Positions 54,538 to 63,688 of a DNA stretch of 64,000 bases are shown piece by piece; the stretch's first letter is position 1, and every line of letters begins with the position of its first letter. A program made the position numbers and the translations under genes. This DNA comes from Chlorogloeopsis fritschii PCC 6912 (GTDB lineage: Bacteria; Cyanobacteriota; Cyanobacteriia; Cyanobacteriales; Nostocaceae). The stretch lies in the NCBI RefSeq assembly GCF_000317285.1, contig NZ_AJLN01000120.1, positions 32,788-96,787 on the forward strand, written 5' to 3'. The notes under the pieces were generated by a model. That model was not told the origin of the DNA, searched no databases, and saw only the letters and a list, made by a program, of their open reading frames with translations.

Positions 54538-54843
54538 TTACCATTTGAGGAGATTAAACTGCTCCATATCGACAGTATCGCGGTTACGATAGATTGCCAG
54601 CACGATCGCCAAACCCACCGCCGCTTCAGCTGCCGCTACGGTGATCACAAATACAGTGAAAACTTGACCTTTGATCGCTGTTGAATCTAGGAAGTTGGAA
54701 AAAGCCATTAAGTTCAAATTCACAGCATTAAGCAGCAACTCAATCGACATTAGTACTCGCACAGCGTTGCGGCTGGTAATCAAGCCATAGATGCCAATGC
54801 AGAACAAAGCGGCTGCTAGTAATAAAAAGTACTCAAGCTGCAT
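54538..54843 (-). CDS. ndhE: NAD(P)H-quinone oxidoreductase subunit 4L
   Basis: 101 residues, three hydrophobic helices ([36 protein letters not shown] with the conserved Glu in the second helix; [20 protein letters not shown] with the second Glu). It is the NuoK/ND4L-type proton-channel subunit of NDH-1 in the thylakoid membrane. It follows ndhG in the same operon across a 97-bp spacer that carries an inverted repeat, and leads directly into nadK. Confidence 0.95.
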   Translation of the reverse strand: MQLEYFLLLAAALFCIGIYGLITSRNAVRVLMSIELLLNAVNLNLMAFSNFLDSTAIKGQVFTVFVITVAAAEAAVGLAIVLAIYRNRDTVDMEQFNLLKW

Positions 54844-54896
54844 GATAACTGTATCCCTATTGAAAATTTCCCTGAAAGTAGCTTGTTGCTAATTGT

Positions 54897-54936
54897 TAAT
54901 GGTTAATTGTTCATTGCCATTAACTATTAACCATTA
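54897..54936. repeat. Inverted repeat in the ndhG-ndhE spacer
   Basis: taatggttaa (54897-54906) pairs with ttaaccatta (54927-54936), 10 bp perfect, 20-nt loop. The surrounding text is made of TTAATGGTTAATTG-type direct and inverted units. Analogous structures lie in both other ndh spacers. Confidence 0.65.
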
Positions 54937-54940
54937 GCTA

Positions 54941-55546
54941 TTATTCGTTGTCGCTTCCTGCCGATATTAGTTCTCTGGGGCGTTCCGGCAATGTCAAAAC
55001 AGTTTGCGGCAGATCGGAAGGAGCCGCTTGTTCTGGTAGATATTCGCGACGTGCCAGAATAATTGCGCCCACCATTGCCATTAATAACAAAACAGAAGCA
55101 ACTTCAAAAGGCAGCAAAAAGTCACTGAAGAAATGCTGCCCAATCACTACGATGGGATCTCCTACAGGGATAGCAGTAGAACGTGACCAAGGCGTTGCCA
55201 AAACCATCGTACTCAACAGCGCAAACAATCCCAAACTTACCACAGCTGTTAATGCTTTACGCACCCAAGCAGTGGGGAAGGGAGAAAAATCCTGCCGCTT
55301 ATTTACCAACATAATGGCAAACAATATCAGCACGTTCACCGCACCAACATAAATTAACAGTTGTGCGGCTGCTACAAAATCAGCATTCAACAGGAGATAC
55401 ATCCCAGAAATGCTGGCAAAAACACCAGCCAGCAAAAAGGCAGAATGAACGACATTAGAGAACAGCACCACACCTAGTGCCGATCCAATCATCATTACAG
55501 CCAACACACCAAACGAAACAACCTGTACTCCTTCGGCTAAATTCAC
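54941..55546 (-). CDS. ndhG: NAD(P)H-quinone oxidoreductase subunit 6
   Basis: 201 residues with five hydrophobic helices (VVSFGVLAVMMIGSALGVVL; LLIYVGAVNVLILFAIMLV, the NuoJ hallmark; then VSLGLFALLSTMVLA and FEVASVLLLMAMVGAIILAR). It corresponds to NuoJ/ND6 of complex I. The start codon is GTG at 55546. The spacers before and after contain TTAGCTATTAACTATTAGC-type inverted repeats. Part of the ndhA-I-G-E operon. Confidence 0.94.
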   Translation of the reverse strand: MNLAEGVQVVSFGVLAVMMIGSALGVVLFSNVVHSAFLLAGVFASISGMYLLLNADFVAAAQLLIYVGAVNVLILFAIMLVNKRQDFSPFPTAWVRKALTAVVSLGLFALLSTMVLATPWSRSTAIPVGDPIVVIGQHFFSDFLLPFEVASVLLLMAMVGAIILARREYLPEQAAPSDLPQTVLTLPERPRELISAGSDNE

Positions 55547-55581
55547 TGTTTTTTTCCTTTGCTATCTGTAATTGCTAGATT

Positions 55582-55620
55582 GCTAATAGCTAATTGTGTC
55601 ACTGCCAGTCTTCTATTAGC
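55582..55620. repeat. Inverted repeat in the ndhI-ndhG spacer
   Basis: gctaatag (55582-55589) pairs with ctattagc (55613-55620); extended complementarity exists with the following tattaactattagc. Same unit family as at 54897-54936 and 56242-56287. Confidence 0.55.
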
Positions 55621-55629
55621 TATTAACTA

Positions 55630-56208
55630 TTAGCTTTTCTCCACCAGATCCTCTGGACGGGCACTTGGACGAGGTGCATCGGCTGGTAAATCGTGGGGAT
55701 CCATAATACCTTTAGGCAGGTACACCAATTCGCGCAAAGGTGTCACCATTGGATCGTTTGTAACTTTGTAGGGCAAACGACCCAATGCCACGTTATCGTA
55801 GTTCAATTCGTGGCGATCGTAGGTGGAAAGCTCATATTCTTCTGTCATTGACAAACAGTTAGTTGGGCAATATTCCACACAGTTGCCACAGAAGATACAA
55901 ACGCCAAAGTCGATACTGTAGTGTTTGAGCTTTTTCTTTTTACTGGTTTTATCAAATTCCCAATCTACTACAGGCAGGTTGATCGGACAAACTCTGACAC
56001 AGACTTCGCAGGCAATGCACTTATCATACTCAAAGTGAATCCTACCGCGAAATCTTTCGCCAGGAATCAGTTTTTCGTAAGGGTATTGTACAGTTACTGG
56101 ACGCCGCCGCATATGGTCAAAAGTTACAGACAGTCCCTGACCGATATAACGACTTGCTTGCACAGCTTCCTTGGCGTAATCACCAACTTGTTTGAAGAAC
56201 TTTAGCAT
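55630..56208 (-). CDS. ndhI: NAD(P)H-quinone oxidoreductase subunit I (two 4Fe-4S)
   Basis: 192 residues with two ferredoxin motifs: [14 protein letters not shown] and [14 protein letters not shown], each CxxCxxCxxxC(P), which bind the two 4Fe-4S clusters that carry electrons to the quinone site. The N terminus ([19 protein letters not shown]) is the membrane-associating arm. The C-terminal tail beyond residue about 150 is a cyanobacterial extension. It follows ndhA by about 85 bp in the operon. Confidence 0.96.
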   Translation of the reverse strand: MLKFFKQVGDYAKEAVQASRYIGQGLSVTFDHMRRRPVTVQYPYEKLIPGERFRGRIHFEYDKCIACEVCVRVCPINLPVVDWEFDKTSKKKKLKHYSIDFGVCIFCGNCVEYCPTNCLSMTEEYELSTYDRHELNYDNVALGRLPYKVTNDPMVTPLRELVYLPKGIMDPHDLPADAPRPSARPEDLVEKS

Positions 56209-56241
56209 CGTCGTGTCTCTCTCTTTAATTAGAAATTGCTG

Positions 56242-56287
56242 ATAGCTAATTGCTAAAACAGCAAAAACACTATTAGCAATTAGCTAT
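56242..56287. repeat. 14-bp perfect inverted repeat in the ndhA-ndhI spacer
   Basis: atagctaattgcta (56242-56255) is the exact reverse complement of tagcaattagctat (56274-56287), with an 18-nt loop. It would form a stable hairpin in the operon mRNA between ndhA and ndhI. Confidence 0.75.
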
Positions 56288-56293
56288 TAACTA

Positions 56294-57412
56294 TTAACCA
56301 CCAAAGGCGACGGGAAAAGCCAATTTCAAGGCTGCGGTTAATAGTAAATTTACCAAGCCAACTGGTAACAAGAACTTCCATCCCAAATCTAGCAATTGGT
56401 CGATGCGAACGCGGGGAACCGTCCAGCGCAACAAAATTGCCAAAAATACTAGCAGGTAAGCTTTCAGTACGGTCATGGTTATGCCCAGTGAGGCGGTGAC
56501 AATTTGCAGAACTGGATTGGCTTCACTAACTCCAAACCAGTTAGCTAAAACGTCGATGGGAATTGGAAAATCCCAACCGCCTAAGTATAAAACTGATACC
56601 AGCAATGCTGAAAGTACTAAGTTGACGTAGGAACTTAGGTAGAACAGAGCGAATTTCATGCCGGAATATTCGGTCTGATAACCTGCTACCAGTTCCTCTT
56701 CTGCTTCTGGTAGGTCAAAGGGTAGTCGTTCGCATTCGGCAAGGGCGGCTATCCAAAAAATGATGAAACCTACTGGTTGTCGCCAAATGTTCCACCCCAA
56801 GATGCCGTAGCCTGATTGCTGATTGACAATATCAACGGTGCTAAGACTATTGGACATCATAGCGATCGCTAGTACCGCCAGCGCCAAAGGAATTTCATAG
56901 CTAATAGATTGTGCTGCTGCTCGCAAGCCACCCAACAGGGAGTATTTGTTATTGGATGCGTAGCCTGCCATTAACAAGCCAATTGGCTGAACGCTAGACA
57001 ATGCAATCCACAAAAATACGCCCATGCCAACATTAGTAATTACCAAATTCTGTCCGAACGGCACGATCAAATAAGACAGAAACACTGGTAATACAACAAT
57101 GATGGGGCCAAGGGTGAACAATAAGGGGTCAGATTTGGCTGGCACGATATCTTCTTTAAAAACCAGTTTCAGACCATCTGCCACAGGAGCCAGCAAACCT
57201 AAAGGGCCAATGTATTCAGGACCAATCCGCTGCTGTGCTGCTGCCGAAATCTTCCGTTCTAGCCATACGCAGGTTAGCACTCCCACTGTCGCACCAATAA
57301 TCATTAGGATCATCGGCAGTGGCATCCAAATTGCTTTGGCTACGTCACCTGGCAGTCCCAAATCCATGAGGGACTCAATAAAAGTTCCTTGCAGATCAAT
57401 TCCTGAATTCAT
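56294..57412 (-). CDS. ndhA: NAD(P)H-quinone oxidoreductase subunit 1
   Basis: 372 residues with eight hydrophobic helices and the conserved NuoH/ND1 loops: [59 protein letters not shown] (quoted as [18 protein letters not shown]) and the [11 protein letters not shown] region. It forms the quinone-binding membrane entry of NDH-1. The ATG at 57412 gives the normal length; the TTG at 57433 would add seven residues. First gene of the ndh operon; a repeat-rich 550-bp region separates it from gltA. Confidence 0.96.
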   Translation of the reverse strand: MNSGIDLQGTFIESLMDLGLPGDVAKAIWMPLPMILMIIGATVGVLTCVWLERKISAAAQQRIGPEYIGPLGLLAPVADGLKLVFKEDIVPAKSDPLLFTLGPIIVVLPVFLSYLIVPFGQNLVITNVGMGVFLWIALSSVQPIGLLMAGYASNNKYSLLGGLRAAAQSISYEIPLALAVLAIAMMSNSLSTVDIVNQQSGYGILGWNIWRQPVGFIIFWIAALAECERLPFDLPEAEEELVAGYQTEYSGMKFALFYLSSYVNLVLSALLVSVLYLGGWDFPIPIDVLANWFGVSEANPVLQIVTASLGITMTVLKAYLLVFLAILLRWTVPRVRIDQLLDLGWKFLLPVGLVNLLLTAALKLAFPVAFGG

Positions 57413-57965
57413 GTTTGTTGCTCTTGAAGTCAACTCAAGACTGAAGTTTGAAGTTAAGAAGTATGAAGTCTGAAGTTTGAATTCATAAAATATTTCATCC
57501 TTTAGCCTTTATCCTACCCTACCCTGCGGGAACGCTAACGGCGAACGGGAAGCCGCCTAGCGGGCGTCTAAATCCTTTAACTTCATCCTTCATCTTTTGC
57601 TTTTCATGGTTGTTTACAACTATCTACAACTTGTTAATAACTGTAAATTTACCCGTCAATTATTTCTGGTCATACCAGGCAAAATTTAAGATTTTTTGCA
57701 ATTCCCCATGCTTAGTATATCGTTGGATGGGATATGCCCCTATGAGTTTGATGAGAATTTCTACTTATGGTATTAATTGGGATTTGCTAACAGAGGGATT
57801 GGGGACTAGGGGCTAGGAAAGAATCACCAGGAGCACTAGGAGTGGGAGTGAGGGAGCGTAGACGCGCCTTATTCGGCTTCCCCCAGGGTGGAAGCGAGAG
57901 TAAATAACCCTTATATCTTCCCTCTTCTTCCTAGTCCCTAGCCTAAGCGCCTCTAGCCCATAACC
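57413..57965. other. Intergenic region between gltA and ndhA with degenerate repeats
   Basis: About 550 bp containing GAAGTTTGAAG direct repeats (about 57425-57480), a GC-rich palindromic repeat (gcgggaacgctaacggcgaacggga, about 57523-57560), and CTAGGGG/CCCTAGC heptamers at about 57803-57820 and 57930-57960. Presumably holds the ndhA promoter; none was pinpointed. An SDR- or ORF-like gene was not found. Confidence 0.6.
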
Positions 57966-59102
57966 CTAACGTTGGTCGATGGGAGTGTAAGCAATACCGT
58001 GCCGACCGTTGTAAACCTGGGTAGGACGGAAAATCCGGTTTTCTTCTAGCTGTTCTTTCCAGTGTGCCAGCCAACCTGCGACACGGGCGATCGCAAATAT
58101 TGGTGTAAATAAGTCTGTGGGAATGCCCAACTTCCTATACACTAAACCAGAATAAAAGTCAACATTGGGATAAATTCCTTTTTGACCGAGTTTTTCCTCT
58201 ACAACCCGCTCCATCTCAATAGCGATGTCATAGTATTTGTCATGTCCGAATTTTGCAAACAGTTTTTCTGCTAGGTTTTGCAAAATCGTCGCTCGCGGAT
58301 CTTTGACTTTGTAGACACGATGTCCAAAGCCCATAATTTTGGCTTTACGTTGCAAGCAATCTTCTAGATAGGGACGCACATTCTCAACGGAGCCAATTTC
58401 TTCCAGCATAAAGATTACTTCTTCGTTAGCTCCACCATGCAAAGGCCCTCCTAAGGTACCAACCGCACTCGCCACTACAGCATATGGATCGGTCAGGGTA
58501 GAAGCTGTTACCCTGGCACTGAAGGTAGAGGCATTCATTGTATGTTCTGCGTGTAATATCAAGCAGACATCAAAAATTCGCGCCGCCAAAGGATCGGGTT
58601 CTTTCTCGTGGAGCATATACAGAAAGTTCGCGGCATAGTCTAAATCATCATTTGGGCGTACAGGATCGTTACCTTTTCGCATTAATTGAAACGCCGCTAC
58701 CATCGTAGGAATAGTTGCTAACAAGCGAACTACCGCATCCCGGATGTAAACGGGATTATCTAAATCGCGGCGCGCATAAAACAAGCCTAAAGCCGCAGCC
58801 GAGGCTTGTAGAGCATCCATTGGATGACCGCTTTCTGGAAAAGATTTCATCATGTCGCGAATCCGATATTTGATCCGCCTGTGATGAAGAATTTCATCTT
58901 CAAATGCTGCTAACTCTTCTACTGTGGGCAACTCACCCCAAATTAAAAGATAAGCAGTTTCCAGAAATGTGCTTTTTTCTGCTAGTTCTTCAATCCGGAT
59001 GCCACGATACTCTAATAATCCTTTTTGTCCGTCAACATAGCTGATACCGGATTGGGCGGCAGGAATGCCTTCCAAACCAGGCTTATATTCGCACACCATC
59101 AT
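57966..59102 (-). CDS. gltA: Citrate synthase
   Basis: 378 residues of the short bacterial citrate synthase group. It condenses oxaloacetate and acetyl-CoA to citrate, the entry to the oxidative branch of the TCA pathway. Catalytic regions are evident: HAEHTMNASTFSARV (His), GGPLHGGANEEVIFML (His), and GFGHRVYKVKDPRA (His/Arg), with YPNVDFYSGLVYRKLGIP near the C terminus (Asp). 2-Methylcitrate synthase is similar but unlikely in cyanobacteria. The first two codons are both ATG. Monocistronic by spacing. Confidence 0.92.
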   Translation of the reverse strand: MMVCEYKPGLEGIPAAQSGISYVDGQKGLLEYRGIRIEELAEKSTFLETAYLLIWGELPTVEELAAFEDEILHHRRIKYRIRDMMKSFPESGHPMDALQASAAALGLFYARRDLDNPVYIRDAVVRLLATIPTMVAAFQLMRKGNDPVRPNDDLDYAANFLYMLHEKEPDPLAARIFDVCLILHAEHTMNASTFSARVTASTLTDPYAVVASAVGTLGGPLHGGANEEVIFMLEEIGSVENVRPYLEDCLQRKAKIMGFGHRVYKVKDPRATILQNLAEKLFAKFGHDKYYDIAIEMERVVEEKLGQKGIYPNVDFYSGLVYRKLGIPTDLFTPIFAIARVAGWLAHWKEQLEENRIFRPTQVYNGRHGIAYTPIDQR

Positions 59103-59214
59103 GGCAACACCATCTGATTTTTAAAGATTTGTTCAGGCTAACTTACCAGAAATTATTGTCGCCATAACAGTATCCGTTATCACACAAGTTCTTAACTGAA
59201 CTGTGGAAAAACTG

Positions 59215-59727
59215 TTAAAGCAAGTACTTGGGTGGTGTCAACCAAAACATCTGACTACAACCCAAAACAGAGCCTGTTTCTGGTACCCTTAACCCGATCA
59301 TACCTGCTTTTTTCAGCACAAAACGTTCCTTCGCTTCTCCCCAAAGGAGAATTTCTGCCCAACTACTCAAACAAGGCTCGTGTCCTACCAATGCTAGTTG
59401 GCTATTAGGGGTAAAATTTCTTGGTTTAAACCAGTCTTCTAACCAACTATGGATAGAACCACCAGGAGCAAGATGAGTACATTCCTCTATCTGAGAACTC
59501 AGCCCGGCTTCTATGAGGATATCTGCTGTTTGGCGTGCTCGTACTAAAGGACTGGTAGCAATTAAATCAAAGCTAAAACCTAGTTTTTTCAATCTTTGGG
59601 CAACTTTTTCGGTTTTTTGCCGCCCCTCTTTAGTTAGTCGCCTTTGTTCGTCTGTGATATCGTTTGTTGCCTCTTCAGCGATGCCGTGACGGATTAAATA
59701 CAGTTCCACAATTTTGTCCTTTGTCAT
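59215..59727 (-). CDS. sixA: Phosphohistidine phosphatase SixA-like
   Basis: 170 residues of the histidine phosphatase superfamily. LYLIRHGIAEEATND contains the catalytic RHG, ATSPLVRARQTADIL the second Arg, and LALVGHEPCLS the second catalytic His. SixA removes phosphate from His in HPt domains, or from other small substrates. In a genome full of phosphorelay proteins such as those in this window the role is plausible but not demonstrated. A CATTTGTCATTTGTGAGG repeat precedes it. Confidence 0.83.
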   Translation of the reverse strand: MTKDKIVELYLIRHGIAEEATNDITDEQRRLTKEGRQKTEKVAQRLKKLGFSFDLIATSPLVRARQTADILIEAGLSSQIEECTHLAPGGSIHSWLEDWFKPRNFTPNSQLALVGHEPCLSSWAEILLWGEAKERFVLKKAGMIGLRVPETGSVLGCSQMFWLTPPKYLL

Positions 59728-59781
59728 TTATCATTTGTCATTTGTGAGGAAATACTAACTAATGACCAATGACCAATGACT

Positions 59782-61074
59782 CTATTCTGATTGAATCGGG
59801 TTGTCTCTAGGGTTGACCAATCTCAAAAGTTTTTGCTTAATTTGAGCATCGAAGACTTCCCATTTCATTTTTGCATAAGCGGAATTCTCGTTACCGCCTG
59901 ATAGGAAACCCATTGGAATTTCAAAGCCGCCAGCACTTGTACGTCCGCCACCAAAAAAGCGCCCGCTACTGTCTTGTCCAAAGGCTTCTTTAATAAACTC
60001 ATCAGGATCGAGGGTAAGTTTGGTAGTTCTTAAAGAACCGATGACTACTTCTAATTCATCGTCTTCGTCGTGAACAATACCGTAAACTACTGCGGTGTGG
60101 ACGTTTTCTTCTGTGACCAGAAAATCTGCTGCTTGAGGGATGGCATCGCGATCATCGTAGCGCAAATAGCCAACACCGGCAATGGAAAAGTTATTTTGTA
60201 CGATCCGGTTCTTTAGCGATCGCTCAATTACATCCATTACCCGCTTGGAACGGTTTGCCTGGAGTATGGCGTTAAGTAGTTGAACGTCGTAAAACCGACT
60301 CAGATAGGCTGCTGCTAGAAAATCTTCTTCTTTTGCTTGCATCAGAAGATTTGTATCAGAGCGCAAACCATGCATCAAAGCAGTAGCGCACTTCACGTGT
60401 TGATTGATGGTGCTATCTAAAGGCAGCAATCCTGTTTGCAAATACTGAGTAAAAATTGTTGCTGTTGCCCGTACATCCGGACGGATATCAACAAACTCTG
60501 ATTTCAAGTTTCCCTGTAAACTGTGATGGTCGATAACTGCCACCAATGGAATTCCTGCCTGCTCTAGGACTGGTACCAGTTGAGAAGTAGTTCCTTGGTT
60601 ATCAATTAATACAAAACCTTGATATGATGACAAATCCTTGCTTTTGAGGTTTTGTAGTGGGCAACGTTGAGCAGGTAAACCAGTCAGCTTCACTAAGGCA
60701 ATATTTTCTTGGTGACTGAGCGTACCAGCGTAAATAATCTCGCATTTGATATCGTACTGTTGAGCAATTAACTGGTAAGCCCAAGCTGAGGAAAGAGCAT
60801 CCGGATCGGGAAAATCTTGCAGAATCAAAATCTGGCGCTCTTGCCGATGTGCAAGCATGGTTTGGCGCAGTTCTTCTGACTTTTGTAATGATACAGAATT
60901 GGCGCGCTGACCATTAGTTCCTTCACCTGCTGTTAATGTTCCAACAGACTGTTTGGCAACAGGAGCTTCAAGGGCTTCTCTGTCTATTCCCCCATCATCT
61001 GGAGTCGGTTCTGGAGTCAGATCTGTTGTCAACGGTAATCTCTCAAGCTGAGTAAGGGAAGAATTAAACTGCAT
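59782..61074 (-). CDS. DHH-family phosphoesterase (NrnA/recJ-like)
   Basis: 430 residues. After a polar, Pro/Thr-rich N-terminal extension (about 1-75), the DHH domain follows with ILQDFPDPDALSSAWAYQL (motif I-like, DPDALSSA), VLIDNQGTTSQL, AVIDHHSLQG (DHH) and the C-terminal DHHA1 domain with FGGGRTSAGGFEIPMGFL-type GGGxxxAGG. Relatives degrade nanoRNA or dephosphorylate 3'-phosphoadenosine phosphate; which applies is not decidable here. The extension is not part of the core fold and may be disordered. Confidence 0.85.
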   Translation of the reverse strand: MQFNSSLTQLERLPLTTDLTPEPTPDDGGIDREALEAPVAKQSVGTLTAGEGTNGQRANSVSLQKSEELRQTMLAHRQERQILILQDFPDPDALSSAWAYQLIAQQYDIKCEIIYAGTLSHQENIALVKLTGLPAQRCPLQNLKSKDLSSYQGFVLIDNQGTTSQLVPVLEQAGIPLVAVIDHHSLQGNLKSEFVDIRPDVRATATIFTQYLQTGLLPLDSTINQHVKCATALMHGLRSDTNLLMQAKEEDFLAAAYLSRFYDVQLLNAILQANRSKRVMDVIERSLKNRIVQNNFSIAGVGYLRYDDRDAIPQAADFLVTEENVHTAVVYGIVHDEDDELEVVIGSLRTTKLTLDPDEFIKEAFGQDSSGRFFGGGRTSAGGFEIPMGFLSGGNENSAYAKMKWEVFDAQIKQKLLRLVNPRDNPIQSE

Positions 61075-61484
61075 AGGATGAATATATTATCCGTGTGGGG
61101 CTAGGTGGATTCAAAAAAACTACAATCAGCGATTTACTGATTTAGCCACACACCTCGATCTTCGCAAAAATATAGAAGCGTGGAAATGTATATGTAGGTG
61201 TATTTTTTGTCAAGGAATATGTTCTTAAATATTTCCAAGGAAACACTCTTTTTTGCCGTTTCTAAAATTGAGAAATTTTAACGAATACACACTTCCCAAA
61301 CCATTACTGTGTGGTATAATGGTGAGGTTGTTTAAAAATTGCAAGTAATTTTTGCAAGCTTAATCTTTAGCTGTCCTAAAGAAAAACTTTGCAAACAGCT
61401 GCAAATTATTGTAAATCCTACATCTTGCAGTGGATCAACAGCAAGGCTTAAGAATTTTTTGCGTAATTATGAATTTTTAGAATG
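61075..61484. other. Intergenic region with one promoter-like site
   Basis: About 410 bp between the DHH phosphoesterase start (minus) and the HNH endonuclease stop (minus). An extended -10-like box points right at 61312-61320. A pair of complementary short segments (ttgcaag / cttgcaa-type, about 61339-61360) lies downstream of it. A small + strand frame of 72 codons is present but has no support. Confidence 0.5.
61312..61320 (+). promoter_or_regulatory. Extended -10-like promoter element
   Basis: TGG followed directly by TATAAT (61315-61320), a consensus extended -10. The -35 region (acttcc, about 61291-61296) is weak, which is allowed for extended -10 promoters. It points away from the DHH gene into DNA antisense to the HNH gene end. 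No gene starts downstream. Confidence 0.4.
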
Positions 61485-61982
61485 TCAAAGTCCTATAACA
61501 TATTTCTGCCACTCTTCGTGCATACCACTTTTTAGATGTTTGCTGACCTCAAAGTAGAGACTGCTGTAAGGTCGGCGAGGAGAATGACGTAAAAGCATAT
61601 GTGCTTCGTGGGGTGTGCGGCTACCCTTTTTAACATTGCAGCGCACACAGGCTGTCACGATGTTCTCCCAACTATCTCCTCCTCCACGCGATCGCGGTAT
61701 CACATGGTCTAAAGTCAATTCATCTCCCGTGTAACCGCAGTATTGGCAAGTGTGCCCGTCCCGGTGCAATATATTTCGACGCGTCAGAGGAATCTCTTTA
61801 TAAGGCACCCGCACATAATGGCGTAACCGAATTACAGTTGGAAGCGGAAATTCAGCGTAAAGAAATTTACCGTTATGTTCTACGCGCTCTGCTTTGCCTT
61901 TAATTAACAAAACTGCAGCGCGACGCCAGCTCGTAATATTGAGCGGTTCGTAAGAGGCGTTTAAGACTAAAACCTTCCCCAT
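61485..61982 (-). CDS. HNH endonuclease family protein
   Basis: 165 residues with a complete HNH module: CQYCGYTGDELTLDHVIPRSRGGGDSWENIVTACVRCN, quoted as CQYCG, LTLDHVIPRSRGG (His) and ENIVTACVRCN (Asn), with paired CxxC zinc ligands. The N-terminal part (VLVLNASYEPLNITSWRRA) is a short domain found in cyanobacterial and plastid-type proteins of this kind. The target DNA is unknown. It may be a housekeeping nuclease, as these are widely conserved in cyanobacteria, rather than a mobile element gene. Confidence 0.88.
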   Translation of the reverse strand: MGKVLVLNASYEPLNITSWRRAAVLLIKGKAERVEHNGKFLYAEFPLPTVIRLRHYVRVPYKEIPLTRRNILHRDGHTCQYCGYTGDELTLDHVIPRSRGGGDSWENIVTACVRCNVKKGSRTPHEAHMLLRHSPRRPYSSLYFEVSKHLKSGMHEEWQKYVIGL

Positions 61983-62175
61983 TGATAATCGCTCAGGCCT
62001 TTTATTTTACATATATTAACACAAATGTAACCTGCTTAGGCTATGAAAATAAATTATACTTCAGCTTCAAGTGGGAAATAGAGTTATAAAATTGCGATTT
62101 ACAAGTAATTTTTTGATATTTAATAATTGTCACCTCATGCCCTTGTGCTAACCCCAATAAGAAGGGTAAACTTCC

Positions 62176-62204
62176 TGATTAATCTATCCAGAGCCGCTTA
62201 TAAT
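62176..62204 (+). promoter_or_regulatory. Probable promoter of alr
   Basis: TATAAT at 62199-62204 with a weak TGATTA (-35) 17 nt upstream, 58 bp before the alr start. AAGGAG at 62247-62252 is the ribosome-binding site, 9 nt before the ATG. Confidence 0.45.
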
Positions 62205-62261
62205 GGCGCGAATAAATAAGTAGCCTGGAAGCCGATCGGTGGTGTGAAGGAGTAAATCAAA

Positions 62262-63446
62262 ATGTTAAGTCATGAGCAAAGTTCGGGTGTGGCTGCTCAA
62301 CAGTGCGACACATATGCTTGGTTTTCGCAACGTGCTTGGGTGGAAATAGATTTGGCAGCGTTATCGCATAATGTACAGCAACTACGACGGTTCCTGTCAC
62401 CACGCACTCAACTCATGGCAGTAGTGAAAGCCGATGCCTACGGTCATGGATCTGTTACAGTTGCTCAAACAGTATTACAGTCAGGAGCAAGTTGGCTCGG
62501 TGTGGCTACGGTTCCAGAAGGAATTCAATTACGAGAAGCTGGTATTAAAGCTCCAATTTTGATTTTGGGCGCGACTCATACCCCAGAACAAATTCATGCG
62601 ATCGCCCATTGGAAGCTTCAGCCGACAATATGCAGCCCCAAGCAAGCCTTAATTTTTTCTGACATTCTAGAAGCGATTAACTACAGTTCTCCCGTACCTG
62701 TACACATTAAATTAGATACGGGAATGTCACGCTTGGGAACGAATTGGCAACAAGCAGCGGAGTTTGTGCAGCTAGTACAGCGGCTACCGCATCTGAATAT
62801 AGCCAGTATTTATTCTCACCTAGCGACAGCAGATAGCCTCGATCCGGCTGTGATGAAGCTACAGCATCAAAGATTTCGAGAAGCGATCGCCCAAATTAAA
62901 GCATTAGGCATCAAGCCTCCTTGCCTGCACTTGGCAAACTCAGCAGCTGCCCTCAGTGACAAAGCATTACACTACGATATGGTGCGGGTGGGCTTGGCTG
63001 TATATGGACTTTATCCAGCAGAACATTTGCGATCGTGCATTGACCTTCAACCAGTTTTACAAGTTAGGGCAAGAGTGACGCAAGTCAAAACTATTGCCGC
63101 CGGAACTGGTGTGAGCTACGGACATCAATTTGTTGCCCCCCACGAACTCCGCATTGCTGTAGTTGGAATTGGTTATGCTGATGGCGTGCCGCGCAATCTT
63201 TCTAATAAAATGCAAGTCATAGTGCGCGGTCAAAAGGTAGCCCAGCTCGGTGCTATTACAATGGATCAGCTAATGATAGATGTTAGTGCCATACCAGATT
63301 TACAAGAAGGTGAAATAGTAACTTTACTGGGGCAAGAAGGAAAGCAACAAATTTCTGCTGACGATTGGGCAAATCAATTAAATACTATTTCTTGGGAAAT
63401 TCTGTGCGGGTTTAAGCATCGCTTGCCTCGTGTGGCGGTAATTTAG
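62262..63446 (+). CDS. alr: Alanine racemase
   Basis: 394-residue PLP enzyme that makes D-alanine for peptidoglycan. After a 25-residue N-terminal extension it has WVEIDLAALSHNVQQL, VVKADAYGHGSV with the PLP-binding Lys56, HLANSAAAL and YDMVRVGLAVYGLYP, then the C-terminal domain with GTGVSYGHQF (catalytic Tyr) and GYADGVPRNLS. The ribosome-binding site AAGGAG and a TATAAT box support the start. Monocistronic; the heptamer-core element follows the stop and may serve as its transcription end. Confidence 0.95.
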   Translation: MLSHEQSSGVAAQQCDTYAWFSQRAWVEIDLAALSHNVQQLRRFLSPRTQLMAVVKADAYGHGSVTVAQTVLQSGASWLGVATVPEGIQLREAGIKAPILILGATHTPEQIHAIAHWKLQPTICSPKQALIFSDILEAINYSSPVPVHIKLDTGMSRLGTNWQQAAEFVQLVQRLPHLNIASIYSHLATADSLDPAVMKLQHQRFREAIAQIKALGIKPPCLHLANSAAALSDKALHYDMVRVGLAVYGLYPAEHLRSCIDLQPVLQVRARVTQVKTIAAGTGVSYGHQFVAPHELRIAVVGIGYADGVPRNLSNKMQVIVRGQKVAQLGAITMDQLMIDVSAIPDLQEGEIVTLLGQEGKQQISADDWANQLNTISWEILCGFKHRLPRVAVI

Positions 63447-63540
63447 GGGCTAGGGGCTAGAGGCTAGAGGCTAGTAGAAAAATATTATTTAGATATTTAG
63501 ATACTAAAAACCCCTAGTCCCTAGTCCCCAATCCCTAATG
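63447..63540. repeat. Heptamer-core element, reverse orientation
   Basis: GGGGCTA/GAGGCTA heptamers, then ctagtagaaaaatattatt-type core and then CCCCTAGTCC units. The core is the reverse complement of the core at about 48731-48756, with an extra 8-bp duplication (agatattt, about 63491-63498). It starts right after the alr stop. Confidence 0.75.
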
Positions 63541-63584
63541 TATTGCCATAGAAGATTTGTTATGATAAGCTTATAGATCGTGAC

Positions 63585-63666
63585 GCGGATGTGGCGGAAT
63601 TGGCAGACGCGCTAGATTTAGGTTCTAGTACCGCAAGGTGTGAAGGTTCAAGTCCTTTCATCCGCA
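63585..63666 (+). tRNA. tRNA-Leu (anticodon UAG)
   Basis: 82 nt folding as a class II tRNA: acceptor GCGGATG pairs with CATCCGC (63585-63591 with 63659-63665), discriminator A, D arm with GGCAGACGCG-type loop, anticodon stem CTAGA/TCTAG around TTTAGGT, giving anticodon TAG, a long variable arm, and a T arm with GGTTCAAGTCC. CCA is not encoded. Confidence 0.95.
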
Positions 63667-63688
63667 TAAATTAAAACAAAGTATTCGT

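Noticed and set aside
61339..61557. + strand 72-codon open frame
   Set aside because: It overlaps the HNH gene antisense, is Cys-rich without pattern and has no ribosome-binding site.
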